Origin: Hygrophila difformis
Taxonomy: Eukaryota > Streptophyta > Magnoliopsida > Lamiales > Acanthaceae
Length of the DNA stretch: 64,000 nucleotides
Reading direction: 5' to 3'
Assembly (NCBI GenBank): GCA_030278955.1
Contig: JAOANR010000011.1
Coordinates: 44,193,417 to 44,257,416, forward strand
Part shown: one piece after another, positions 20,511 to 33,030 of the stretch
How positions within the stretch are numbered: the stretch's first letter is position 1
Layout of the letters: each line of letters begins with the position of its first letter
Notes under the pieces: model-generated
Seen by the model: the letters and a program-made list of their open reading frames with translations, nothing else
The model's database searches: none
What the model was told of the DNA's origin: nothing
Translations under genes and position numbers: made by a program

Positions 20511-23500
20511 TGTAATATCATAGAAATTAACCGAAATAATTTTAATTCATTAAGGAGACTTTTATTAAATATTTAAACACTTGCTTAAAGAATTAGTATA
20601 TTGATCTTTCTACAAAACAACACATGAAAACTACATATATAAATTTGTCTTTTCCAAAAAGAAATGTGCATTTCAATATCAAGAGTAATAGAATTATATG
20701 GTCCATGGAATATTTTTAAATCCATTGTTAAAATTATATATAAGTTTATATATATACATTGGTCTTGAAAATTATTATGAGGATAGTATGTGAATATTTT
20801 AAGTATTTTAATATTCATTATGGAATAAATTTTTATAAAAATAAAAATATGAGTTTTTATGTGAATCTATGAGTATTAACTTTTATATATAAGAAAATAT
20901 ATTCATAGATTATAATTTTTATTTGATGATGACATGAAGACTTTGTGGGTTGAGTATTGTTGTGAATAAAATAAAACCATGCAAGTATATTATTATTATC
21001 TTTTTGAAAGCACATTAATATAAATACAATACTTGAAATAAATAAATAAATACTATTATCATATCCAACTCATTGAGTATAAATGCATGCCACTAAATAA
21101 TTGCAAGAATAATGATTTTTCTAGACAAGCTAATACTTTATTCATTTTCATGATACACTACTTATACAAATATGAGGTTAAAAGCAATTGCAAGAAATTT
21201 TCTTCCTAAACAAATAGATGAAAAATCAACATGATTAACAAGTGTCTTGGATGAATGGCTAGCAAAGAAAGATGATCAATTATCTCTTGAACCCACCAAG
21301 ATTAATAGCCTCTATAATAGGCAAACCATTATGTTAATAGACAATATGATGGACAAAATTAATAGCCTCCCAAATTATTAGCCTCTTTGTTAGGCTATAA
21401 GGACTAAATGAGTGGATACAAATACTCTAACCATTATTGCTCAAGACACACTTAATTGGACGATTGGTGAGGTTGTAATCACTCTCACAATGTGTCATGT
21501 TTAATTGTTCACATCTTAGCCTATAAATAGAGGGAGTTTCTAGCCTTCAAACACACCAATCTCATCCATCTCATTAGTCAAATTCACTACCCATTCTATT
21601 CTTCCAAGTTCTCCCACATAGTGAGCATATCGTAAGGATTGTGGAGTCTTGTAGTCATGGCAATCTTCATCATTCTAGAGTTCTAACTCTTCTCAACACT
21701 TGGTTAGTAAGATATCCTCCTTGTAAACTTGTATCTTAGAGATCTAAATCTTTTATTTTTATACTATAAATTGATTTTCCTCTATTTGTCGAATTTCAGC
21801 GAAACCCATAATTTGTGGTGCGATTCTTGTGTTATAACGGCTATTATCTTTGAATCTCCTTGCTCTTATACGTCAACTCAGTAAGTTAATACTCTCTCTT
21901 TAAGTTTTGGAGATCCCCATCCATGTTTAATAGTACAAAATTAGAATTCCCTCATTATACCAAAATCTGCCAGTTTTTTGTTTACGCAAAGATCCATTTA
22001 TTTAAACTATTTTGGTTCATTATTCCTCAAAGGTTCATTCATAAAACTTATTCCTTATTGAGTTGAGTATCTTTCTGGAAAATTTTATGATTTTTAGAAT
22101 TCGTATGAAAAGTTATGGGAGCCGCTTTATCGAAAGGTCGAAATCTCTTTTTGCCGAAATCTAAGAAACGATGGTGTTTTCTGAAATCCGCAATTTTGAA
22201 GGTCTTAAGTGTCTCAAAGCCAAATGGTTTCTTCATGAAAAATATTTATCTATGTGTTATCTACCTTGTGGTAAAATTTCAGAATTTTTGGTCGTGAATT
22301 ACTATTTTTAAACCTGTTGAAAATTATAGAGTCACTATTGAATTTCTGGCAGAATAAATGTTCTGTAAAGAACCTGATTTTTGAAGTGTTTCCATACCTT
22401 ATTTTGAAAAGTGTAAAACATGAAATTTGTTTAATATGTGTTGAGTATCTACAGTTTAAATTTCATAGCAATCGCCTTTCATATGAATTTTTAAACGGAC
22501 TTGGCGTAAACTGCGACGTTGGACTTGATTTTTGGTCCAAATGAGAAATTGTTGGATTTTGATATCCATGAAATGATATTTTTATATTTATGAGATATTG
22601 ATATGGGAGTTAAATGTTGAAATGATATTTGGCATTATTGAATGCCCTTGTTATGAGGTTACTCCCGTGAAATTGTTGAAAACTCTTTTAAAGATGATAT
22701 TATGTTGAAAATTGTGAAAAAACACTTTTAAATCCATTGTGCACTATTAACTTGAGTAAGATGCCATACTTGATAGAGGGCTAATACACTAGAGATGTGT
22801 CTTGCGGGGCCTCCCCCTCTAAATATGCCAAGACGGCATTGTTGATAAATTGTGCCAAAACGGCGTTATTGCATGTATGAGTCTATACTCTTGGGTGTAT
22901 CCGTGATGGGTTACCCGAGGCTCCGGAGTGTGTCTGTATATGAGTCCGCTGCATGCTGGTCATGACTTATGATCGATATGATATGATATGATATATGGAA
23001 AATGGTGTCCTTTTGTGCATAGTTGCTACAATGGTAAGAATGAAAGTTATTTATTTTGTTAAAGGTAATGTGTGTGATCATTTTTAAAAGAAAAAGTGAA
23101 AATTATTATTTTTTTTAAATGAATGTCAACCACTATTTTAAAATCCACTTCTTAAGTGGAGCGGGTTGACTTACTCAGTACCATTGTACTGATAAAAAGT
23201 TGTTGTGTTATCTTTTTTACAGATATTGGAGCTGACATGTGAACTGCATCTCATGACAAGAGCATTTGGGGATGAGATTACCTTTCATCAAAAAGATTGT
23301 TGCTTTAAGGAACCACGTACTTTTAAATTATTAATGTCCTATATATTGCCTTTAGTTTATGCTTCCGCGTGAGAAAGAACAATGACTCTGGTATTAAGTA
23401 CTTTAAATTTTCTTATGTCTATATTTTATAAAATTGGCAATTATTTTTAAATTCCATACTACAAAAATTTATATGTGAAGATATTTAGCCATAGCACTTG

Positions 23501-23589
23501 TCAATTAAGTTAGCCAAAGGGCAAGCCTGACTGACAAGTGTGGCGGTAACATTCTGAAACCTTATGAGGATGAATTTCGGGGTGTTACA
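20511..23589 (+). repeat. 5' LTR of the Tekay-like element
   Basis: Begins TGTAATATCATAG and ends GGGGTGTTACA, 3 bp before the primer-binding site. A run CATGCTGGTCATGACTTATG near 22953 and the TATAAATAGAGGGAG motif at 21522 (TATA-like) lie inside. Confidence 0.85.
21522..21530 (+). promoter_or_regulatory. TATA-like motif in the Tekay-like 5' LTR
   Basis: CCTATAAATAGAGGG, a textbook plant TATA context, followed about 30 bp later by a CAAACACACCA transcript-start-like region. The copy in the 3' LTR is at about 31382. Confidence 0.6.
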
Positions 23590-23592
23590 GAG

Positions 23593-23604
23593 TGGTATCA
23601 GAGC
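23593..23604 (+). promoter_or_regulatory. Primer-binding site of the Tekay-like element
   Basis: TGGTATCAGAGC, complementary to tRNA-iMet, after a three-base spacer GAG beyond the LTR. Confidence 0.9.
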
Positions 23605-24031
23605 CTATTTTTAAACCATAAGTATTTGTAAACTGTTAAATATAGAGCTAATGAGGTGATTCTGTCTAAGGAGTCTGGTTTTTAAAGATTGCCCGTCAGC
23701 CGATGGCTCTACCAGTCTTTCATGGGAATGCGACTCTGTAGCTTTATATTTTAACTAGTTGGCAAATAACTTAGAAGACGGTACCCTCTAATCTTAGCAT
23801 TTCTTGGTTAAGTTAGCAACAAGGCGAGCTTAACTAAGGGATGCGACAATTTAACTCCGGTTTATGGAGAGCACACTTTGAGAAAGAAACATTTAAAATA
23901 TTTTTCAAAGGCCCATATGGGCTATGTTAAATTTTAAAAATTTAGAAATTATTTTTGGGGTGGGGACATATGCATTCATGTGCATGCATCATCTTCTTAA
24001 AAAAAAAAAAGAAGTTTGTTATTTTCTTCAT

Positions 24032-25258
24032 GGAAAAAATGATAAATAGGTCCTTTTTCTTTTCAAAAAATTCAAATCAGTCCTTTTTCTATTTTATTAC
24101 CAAAACAGTCCTCTACAAATGCTAATTATGTTCAAATCAGTCCTTTTTTCACTAATTATATTCTAATTGCTGACGTGGCAAGGGTTTTAATTTAAACCTG
24201 ACACGTGTGCATAATATTAGTCATTTTTCTTTTATCTTTTGCCAATTCAGTCCTAAACTTTTATTTTGTTCTATTTAGTCCTCTACCTCAATCACTCATT
24301 TTTATATTAATTGGCCTCAAACCTTTCAAATTATTTCATTTTAGGCCCAGAACCTTAATTTTTTTTATTATTACTAATACATTTATCGAATAAATGCCCA
24401 ACATACTTCCGTAAATAAAATTAAATACCAAACCTCATACATTGGGTTTGACCGCCTTGTTACCGGGTCTTCGAAGTTCCGAATTTTACGGACTCTCTCT
24501 AACCACCCGACCGTAACGATGGTTCATTGGTTCTGGTTTCCTTCAGCAACAATCAGCACAATCATACTTTGTGGACAATAAAATTCAGGCTATTGTTTAA
24601 TATTTTTAATAATATTAATATTTTTCAATAAAACCAATGCTTCCTGTATACATAACCTTCCAAAAATTCAAGTTAAATCATTTACTCAAATATTGCTACA
24701 TCCTAAGGTAGGACGCAAAGTAAGATTCTGTTGATTGTTACTTAAGGAAACCAAAACCAATGAACAATCGGTTGCGGTCGAGTGGTTATTAGAGAGAGTC
24801 CGTAAAATTCCGGTACTTGAAAGACCCGATAACAAAGCAGTCGAACCCAATATATGAGGTTTGGTGTTTAATTTTATTTATGTAAGTATGTTGTGCATTT
24901 ATTTGATAAATGGATTAGTAATAATAAAAAATTTAAGGTTCTGAGCCTAAAATGAAATAATTTGAAAGGTTTGAGGCCAATTAATATAAAAATGAGTAAT
25001 TGGGGTAGAGGACTAAATAGACAAAATAAAAGTTTAGGACTGAATTGGCAAAAGATAAAAGAAAAAGGACCAATATTATGCACACGTGTCAGGTTTAAAT
25101 TAAAACTCTTGCCACGTCAGCAATTAGAATATAATTAGTGAAAAAAGGATTGATTTGGACATAATTAGCATTTGTAGAGGACTGTTTTGGTAATAAAATA
25201 AAAAAATGACTGATTTGAATTTTTTGAAAAGAAAAAGGACCTATTTATCCTTTTTTCC
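24032..25258. mobile_element. Long-inverted-repeat element nested in the gypsy leader
   Basis: Two arms of about 515 bp (24032-24546 and 24745-25258) are near-perfect inverted copies around a 200-bp loop. Ends GGAAAAAATGATAAATAGG and CCTATTTATCCTTTTTTCC. A 10-bp duplication, TTTTCTTCAT, at 24022-24031 and 25259-25268 marks insertion. No transposase. MULE-type or foldback element. It separates the primer-binding site from gag, and a read-through transcript would fold into a long hairpin. Confidence 0.85.
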
Positions 25259-25432
25259 TTTTCTTCATTCTAGTCAATCTCTCTATAAGTAAAGTCGTTA
25301 TCAAATAAGATGACCTACTTCTATCTTAGACATTTTTGCGTTAACTCATCCTTATACTATGATCTAAATTGGTTTTAGGATATAACCATCCCTTAGACTT
25401 GAACTCACTCTTGGTTAACCATCCTTAGTAGA

Positions 25433-26614
25433 ATGGCACCCCGTGCAAGGACTAGAAAAATCCTCCGAATAATGCCCTCAACAACATGGAGCCACACCAA
25501 AACCCGAACATGACTAACCACGAAGTACCAGCACAGGGTGTACCCAATCAACAAGCTGTACCACCTGCACACAACATACCTCACCCTGACATCACCAACA
25601 ATCAGGGTGTTGGGCACAACATGGTACCTCCTAATCAGGGAGCACCCAACAACCAAACCCGTCAGAATTAAAACATGCCAAACTCGCTTGACAATGATCG
25701 CCTAAGGATCATTGAGCAAATGCTCATTGCATTGGGTCAGGGTCAAATTAATCAAGCCACAGCAGCTGTGTCGTGACCTCAAGCCCAGCTCAATCACCTA
25801 GCATTGGTGAACCAATACAGACCACCTTGTTATGATGGGCAGGAGGACCCTACTAAATTGGAGAATTGGATAAAAAGTTCCAACAAGCTACTCGAGGCGA
25901 CTCGTTGCCCAGATGAGCAGAAGATTATTATAGCCTCGTACTTTTTAGGAGGTGATGCAGATGACTGGTGGCAGTTACAGAAGAGAGAGCTAGATGATGA
26001 TGAGGAGTATACATGTGAAAACTTTACAGAAGCTCTAAGAGAAAGGTTTTACCCGATGAGTACCAAAGCAGCTATGTATGAAGAGTTTCTATCGTTACGA
26101 CAAGGAGCACAATCTGTACAAGAATACTATGTCAGATTCAAGGAGTTAGTCAGATTTGCTTCTAAGTTAGCCTCACGGATGCCGAGAAGGCACAGAAGTT
26201 CAAAATGGGATTAAACCTCTCCATTAGAGAAGTGGTGGCTGGAGTTCAGTATCCTACCCTCCAAGCGATCTACGATCGAGCTGTCGCAGTTTCTCGTGTA
26301 CAACAGATGAAGAGAAAAGCCGGGGAGTCTAGCCGTGGGTTCCAAGGACAGGACAAGAGGATTCGGGACAACCGAGGAAGCAGCAGCAACAACAACCACC
26401 TCAGCAACAATAAAGGCAATATTTGAGGTGGGCAGAATCGACCCTTCCAGGGAAACAAAGGAGGGGGCAACAATGGTACTAGAAACCATGAAGGGTACAT
26501 ACCACAATGCCCAAAATGCAACAAGCCCCACTTGGCTAGAGGATGCCCCAAGTCGGGTACATGTTATAGATGTGGCCGAGAAGGTCATATGAGGAAGGAT
26601 TGTAAGACCCGCAT
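25433..26614 (+). pseudogene. Tekay-like gag with stops and frameshifts
   Basis: The first ATG at 25433 (MAPRARTRK) is soon out of frame. The main gag frame runs 25486-26214 with stops at about 25669 (TAA) and 25774 (TGA). It includes the retrotransposon gag core (ENWIKSSNKLLEATRCPDEQ, then GGDADDWWQLQ and ALRERFYP). The frame shifts again near 26205. A CCHC zinc knuckle, [14 protein letters not shown], lies at about 26559-26601. The product would form the particle core. Confidence 0.82.
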
Positions 26615-29600
26615 TGAAAATATTACAAAAAGAGATTACCTTATCAATATCCCTACTCTGCCAAATAATCAGGATATGCGAAACGGAAATAATCAAGGGC
26701 AGAGACCTCAGCAAAATAGAAACCAACAAGGGAACCATGGAACACCTATAGGGCGGCTCAATGTTATTAATCAGGCAGATCTTTCAACTCAAGGGGATGT
26801 GATTTCGGCTTTAAGTGTGCCTGTTAAGGTTTTATTTGATTCTGTAGCAAGTTGTTCGTTTATCTCTTCTAGAATCTTGCCTGAACTAGAGATGCCAAAA
26901 CCTAAAATGATTAACTTAGGAATTCAGTTGCCTTCGGGAAAAATTGTATCGTGCACCAAACGATACGATGGGATTCCTATAGTTATTAAGAACCTTGAGT
27001 TCTATGCGAACTTAGTAGAATTTGACCTTAAAGATTTTGATATTATATTGGGAATGGATTGGCTTACCCAATATAAAGCGGTAATTGAGTGTCAGAAACA
27101 CAAAATTACACTGTCTAAGACTAGAGGCAAAAAGGTCAACTACTATGTCCAACTCCCCAAACGTAAGACTAAGGTAGTAAATGCCTTAAAATTTTATAGT
27201 CTTATGCAGAAAGGATATATGCTTTATGCATGCTATATCCATAACCTCAAGTTAAAGGAGAATAAAATTGATGACATTCCAGTAGTGAGGGAGTATCCAG
27301 ATGTATTCCCAGAAGAAATTCCTGGAATGCCTCCAGAACGTGAAGTCGAGTTTACAATCGATCTACTTCCCGGAACAGAACCTGTATCAAAAGCTCCTTA
27401 TCGCATGGCAACCCTAGAAATGAATGAACTCAAGGAGCAACTCGAGGAATTATTACAAAAGGGATATATACGACCTAGCACGTCGCCGTGGGGAGCGCCA
27501 GTATTATTCGTCAAGAAGAAAGATGGAGGATTACGTCTTTGTATCGATTATAGAGGTTTAAATCAGGTAACGGTTAAAAACAAATACCCGTTACCTAGGA
27601 TTGATGACCTTTTCGATCAGCTTAAAGGTGCAACGGTGTTCTCCAAGATAGATTTGCGATCCGGTTATCATCAACTGCGAATCGCTGAAAAGGATATTCC
27701 GAAAACTGCGTTCATGACACGTTATGGACATTACGAATTTACAGTGATGTCATTTGGGATAACAAATGCCCCAGCAGTATTCATGAATCTCATGAATAAT
27801 GTGTTTCGAGAATTTTTAGATCAATGTGTAGTCATTTTCATTGACGACATCTTGATCTATTCAAAGAGCAATGAAGGGCATGAGCAACACTTGCATCAGG
27901 TGCTAGAGACATTAAGGAAACACCAACTCTATGCCAAGTTGTCCAAGTGTGACTTTTGGCTAGAAAAAGTAGCATTTTTAGGCCACGTTGTATCAGCTGA
28001 TGGAGTTTCTGTTGACCCAGCAAAAATATCATCAATCACCGAGTGGCCTACGCATACGAATCAAACAGAAGTGAGAAGTTTTCTTGGACTGGCTGGATAT
28101 TACAGGAGGTTCGTCAAGGACTTTTACAAAGTTGCACTGCCCCTGACTAAACTTTTGAAGAAAGTCTTGAAGTATGAATGGACAGAAAAGTGTGAATCAT
28201 CATTTCAAGAGTTAAAGAAATGCCTCACAACAGCACCAATTTTAACATTGCCAACAGAGAATGGAGATTTTAAAGTGTATAGTGACGCTTCAAAAGAGGG
28301 GCTAGGGTGTGTTTTAATGCAACAACAGCAAGTCATTGCATGCATTACGACAATTGAAGCCTCATGAGGAGAATTATCCGACGCACGACCTAGAATTAGC
28401 AGCGGTAGTGTTCGCGTTAAAGATTTGGCGACACTACTTGTACGGATGAACTTGTCGGATATTCACCGACCACAAGAGCCTTAAGTACATATTTACTCAG
28501 AAGGAGTTAAATATGAGGCAATGAAGATGGTTGGAATCGATCAAGGATTATGATTTGGACATCGCCTACCACAAAGGGAAAGCTAACGTGGTCGCAGATG
28601 CGTTGAGCCGCAAGACTCGACACGTGGCAAATACTCTTATCTTACCTTCGGAACTGGATATGGACTTGGTCAAGGTAGACACGGAGCTAGTCCATTATGG
28701 AACTGTGGAAAATGTCATTAATGCTATGACCATTGAATCTACGGTATTTGATGAAATACGCAGCGCTCAACCAGGCGACATAAAGCTTGAAAGGATCAAG
28801 AAGAAGGTTGCTGAAGGAAAAGCAATTGGTTTTGCAATCCATGAGGATGGAAGCATTCGCTTCAAAGGGAGATGGTACGTACCGCATAAATGCGTAGAGC
28901 TAAAACGAATATTAATGGAAGAAGGCCACAACACCCCGTATTCAGTACATCCAGGGGGTGATAAGCTTTATAAGGATTTAAAGAAGGTTTATTGGTGGCC
29001 AAGAATGAAGAATGAGGTAGTTGAGTTTGTGGCTAGATGTTTAACTTGTCAGAAGGTTAAAGCAATACGTCAAAAGCCCTTAGGACTCATGAAACCATTG
29101 GAAATCCCAAGTTGGAAATGGGATAGTATATCAATGTATTTTGTTTCAGGACTACCACGATCACCAAAATGAATGAATAAAATATGGGTAATTGTTGATA
29201 GATTGACAAAGACTGCTATCTTCATACCAATGAAGGATACATGGTCTATGGATCAACTAGCAAGAGCATATATCAATAATGTAGTTCGACGACATGGAGT
29301 GCCACATGATATAATCTCTGATAGAGACAACATATTTGTCTCTCATTTTTTGACCAAGCTAGAAGCTCTTGGTACCAAAATTAAAATGAGCACCGCTTTT
29401 CCCCCGATGACGGATGGACAAACGGAAAGGACAATCCAAACACTGGAGGACATGCTGAGAGCATGCGTTCTTGAATTTAAAGGAAGTTGGGAAAACCATC
29501 TACCTTTGATAGAGTTCTCTTACAATAACAGCTATCATGCTAGTATAGGCATGACACTGTTTGAGGCACTCTATGGATGCAAGTGCCGAAGCCCATTGAG

Positions 29601-30198
29601 TTGGGAAAAATATGAGAATTTTGTTGTGGTTGGGCCGCAACTCATTAAAGATATGGCCAAACAGATCAAGAAGATCCAAGGGAAAATGAAGGCAGCACAA
29701 GATCGACAAAAACGTTATGCCGATGTTAGGCGACAAGACCTAGAATTTCAAGTTGGAGATAAGGTTATGCTGAAAATATTACCTATGAAAGGAGGAATGC
29801 GTTTTGGAAAGCGAGGAAAGTTAAGTCCTCGATATATTGGATTGTATGACATTCTGGAACGAGTCGGAACCTTGGCATATAGACTAGCCCTACCACCACA
29901 ACTATCTAGAGTGCACAATGTGTTCCATGTTTCACAGTTAAAGAAATATGTGCACGACCCAACCCATGTACTTCAACAGGAAGTAATTGAACTCAAAGAA
30001 GATCTGACTTATGAAGAGTATCCAATCCAAATACTCGACATCAAAGAAAGAACGACAAGGAACAAGACCACCCGGATTGTTAAAGTATTTTGGTCCAATC
30101 ATAGTACGGAAGAAGCAACATGGGAACTAGAGGATGATATGAAGCAACGCTACCCCAATCTTTTTTTAAATGACCCAAAAACAGTTATGGGGACATAA
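26532..30198 (+). pseudogene. Tekay-like pol (PR-RT-RNaseH-IN-chromodomain), broken
   Basis: Protease near 26830 reads [10 protein letters not shown]; the usual DSG has become DSV, so the catalytic site is damaged. RT spans about 27380-27900 with the active site [11 protein letters not shown] near 27835. RNase H starts at about 28265 ([11 protein letters not shown]) and is cut by a frameshift near 28350. Integrase has the HHCC region (about 28927-29070) and core motifs VDRLTK, ISDRDN and TDGQTERT, with a TGA at 29170 inside it. The C-terminal chromodomain (VKVFWSNHSTEEATWE, about 30084-30130) would steer integration toward heterochromatin. No complete polyprotein can be made. Confidence 0.88.
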
Positions 30199-30372
30199 CT
30201 GTCGGCTTAAAGGGAGGAGGATGTAACCATCCGACACAATCTTGATAGGGTATGTTTAAAATCTCCTAAAATTTCTTTATTAAATTTTATCTTGTATTCC
30301 GCATATTAGATTGCCACAGTAGTTTTTATCATTAAAACTTCGAGGACAAAGTTGATTCTTAAGGAGGGTGGA

Positions 30373-32184
30373 TTAATATCATAGAAATTAACCAAAATAA
30401 TTTTAATTCATTAAGGAGACTTTTATTAAATATTTAAACACTTGCTTAAAGAATTAGTATATTGATTTTTCTACAAAACAACACATGAAAACCACATATA
30501 TAAATTTGTCTTTTCCAAAAAGAAATGTGCATTTCAATATCAAGAGTAATAGAATTATATGGTCCATGAAATATTTTTAAATCCATTGTTAAAATTATAT
30601 ATAAGTTTATATATATACATTGGTGTTGAAAATTATTATGAGGATAGTATGTGAATATTTTAAGTATTTTAATATTCATTATGGAATAAATTTTTATAAA
30701 AATAAAAATTTGAGTTTTTATGTGAATCTATGAGAATTAACTTTTATATATAAGAAAATATATTCATAGATTATAATTTTTATTTGATGATGACATGAAG
30801 ACTTTGAGGTTTGAGTATTGTTGTGAATAAAATAAAACCATGCAAGTATATTGTCATTATCTTTTTGAAAGCACATTAATATAAATACAATACTTGAAAT
30901 AAATAAATAAATATTATATTATCATATCCAACTCATTAAGTATAAATGCATGCCACTAAATAATTGCAAGAATAATGATTTTTCTAGACAAGCTAATACT
31001 TCAATCATTTTCATGATAAACTACTTATACAAATATGAGGTTAAAAGCAATTGCAAGAAATTTTCTTCTTAAACAAATAGATGAAAAATCAACATGATTA
31101 ACAAGTGTCTTGGATGAATGGCTAGCAAAGAAAGATGATCAATTATCCTTGAACCCACCAAGATTAATAGCCTCCATAATAGGCAAACCATTATGTTAAT
31201 AGACAACATGATGGACAAAATTAATAGCCTCCCAAATTATTAGCCTCTTTGTTAGGCTATAAGGACCAAATGAGTGGATACAAATACTCTAATCATTATT
31301 GCTCAAGACACACTTAATTGGATGATTGGTGAGATTGTAATCACTCTCACAATGTGTCATGTTCAATTGTTCACATCTTAGCCTATAAATAGAGGGAGTT
31401 TCTAGCCTTCAAACACACCAATCTCATCTATCTCATTAGTCAAATTCACTACCCATTCTATTCTTCCAAGTTCTCCCACATAGTGAGCATATCTTAAGGA
31501 TTGTGGAGTCTTGTAGTCTTGGCAATCTTCATCATTCTAGTGTTCTAACTCTTCTCAACACTTGGTTAGTAAGATATCCTCCTTGTAAATTTGTATCTTA
31601 GAGATCTAAATCTTTTATTTTTATACTATAAATTGATTTTCCTCTATTTGTCGAATTTCAGCGAAACACATAATTTGTGGTGCGAATCTTGTGTTATAAC
31701 GGCCATTTTCTTTGAATCTCCTTGCTCTTATACGTCAACTCAGTAAGTTAATACTCTCTCTTTAAGTTTTGGAGATCCCCATCCATATTTAAGAGTACAA
31801 AATTAGAATTCCCTCATTATACCAAAATCTGTCAGTTTTTTGTTTACGCAAAGTTCCATTTGTTTAAACTATTTTGGTTCATTATTCCTCAAAGGTTACT
31901 TCATAAAACTTATTCCTTATTGAGTTGAGTATCTTTCTAGAAAATTTTATGATTTTTAGAATTCGTATGAAAAAGTTATGGGAGCCGCTTTATCGAAAGG
32001 TCGAAATCTCTTTTTGCCGAAATCTAAGAAACGATAGTGTTTTCTGAAATCCGCAATTTTGAAGGTTTTAAGTGTCTCAAAGCCAAATGGTTTCTTCATG
32101 AAAAATATTTATCTATGTGTTATCTACCTTGTGGTAAAATTTCAGAATTTTTGGTCGTGAATTACTATTTTTAAACCTGTTACA
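30373..32184 (+). repeat. 3' LTR of the Tekay-like element, internally deleted
   Basis: Follows the purine tract AAGGAGGGTGGA. It lost one base of the terminal TGT and matches the 5' LTR down to AAACCTGTT (22310), then jumps to the final TTACA. About 1.27 kb (22316-23584 in the 5' LTR) is missing, with a TGTT word at both edges. Confidence 0.82.
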
Positions 32185-32189
32185 GTCCC

Positions 32190-32229
32190 CCACAATCCAA
32201 TCCGGGGGAAAGGCCCAAGTAGTGTAGAA
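32190..32229 (-). mobile_element. LINE 3' end, part 2 (right of gypsy)
   Basis: The remaining 40 bp of the LINE tail begun at 20368. Its GCCCAAGT word also occurs in the LINE at about 3387, so the two may share a family. Confidence 0.65.
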
Positions 32230-32652
32230 TGCTCATTTCTAATTGATAGAATAAATGCTCATCAAAAAAAAAAATGATAGAATAAATGCCTTTTCTCCCT
32301 TTTCTTCTTTTTAGAAAAAAGACAAAACACAAATAGATCCATTTTTTTCTCTTTTTTTCTAAAACAAGGTCACGGCTGTTCTCTTACCATTGGAAAATGG
32401 ATAAAATTTTTCTGCACTTATGACTTACCTTCAATTTATATTTGTGGAAAAAACTCTCTATATTTTCCAAAGTGTTGACTAGGACCCAGGAGAACCATAG
32501 TCACCCAGGGGGCACACGGTGGTACATGAATCTATATATCTCACTTTGCTTTGGACAAAAGATTTTCAAGTACAAACCAGAGTAGTCCATTTCACCATCA
32601 TCACTATGAGGTTGTTCCAGAATTACTCTGGCCAGAACACAAACAAGAGGAG

Positions 32653-32920
32653 TGCTGAATATTATAGTGATCAAGGCAAGAGAGGCGCAGCAGTTCAAGG
32701 GAGTCATGAAGTTACAGATATAGCAGCTCAAGTTTAATTTGGTGTAGGCAGGGTATTAGTGTCTTTTCCTCTTATTAGTGTCATTCCACTTTGTATAAGC
32801 GTTGACACGCTTCTGTAGATAGATATATATTTTCCTTTTCCTGCTTTGTAAACACAACTTCATTCATTCATTCAATACACAAGGCAGTTATTTAGCTTGT
32901 TCGTTCGAGCTCTTTCAACA
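32653..32920 (+). repeat. 5' LTR of copia element 1
   Basis: TGCTGAATATTATAGTGATC ... GAGCTCTTTCAACA. Includes CATTCATTCATTCAATACAC near its 3' end. No difference from the 3' LTR was seen. Confidence 0.95.
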
Positions 32921-32932
32921 TGGTATCAGAGC
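32921..32932 (+). promoter_or_regulatory. Primer-binding site of copia element 1
   Basis: TGGTATCAGAGC directly abuts the LTR; tRNA-iMet type. Confidence 0.92.
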
Positions 32933-33030
32933 ATTCCGATTCTGGATTGTTCGATTGAATCGATTCTCAGCTACAATTCTTACCTCTTACCTCGATCTAT
33001 TTGCATTTCTGTTTCCAATTTGATTGATTC

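Larger units (their letters stand above)
20511..32184 (+). mobile_element. Ty3/gypsy chromovirus (Tekay-like), 11.7 kb, degenerate
   Basis: Flanked by GTCCC on both sides (20506-20510 and 32185-32189). Order: 3.1-kb 5' LTR, tRNA-iMet primer-binding site, an inserted long-inverted-repeat element, gag, protease, RT, RNase H, integrase, chromodomain, purine tract, and a 3' LTR shortened internally. Long LTRs and the C-terminal chromodomain fit the Tekay/Del lineage. LTR copies differ by scattered substitutions, so it is older than the two copia elements. Confidence 0.88.
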
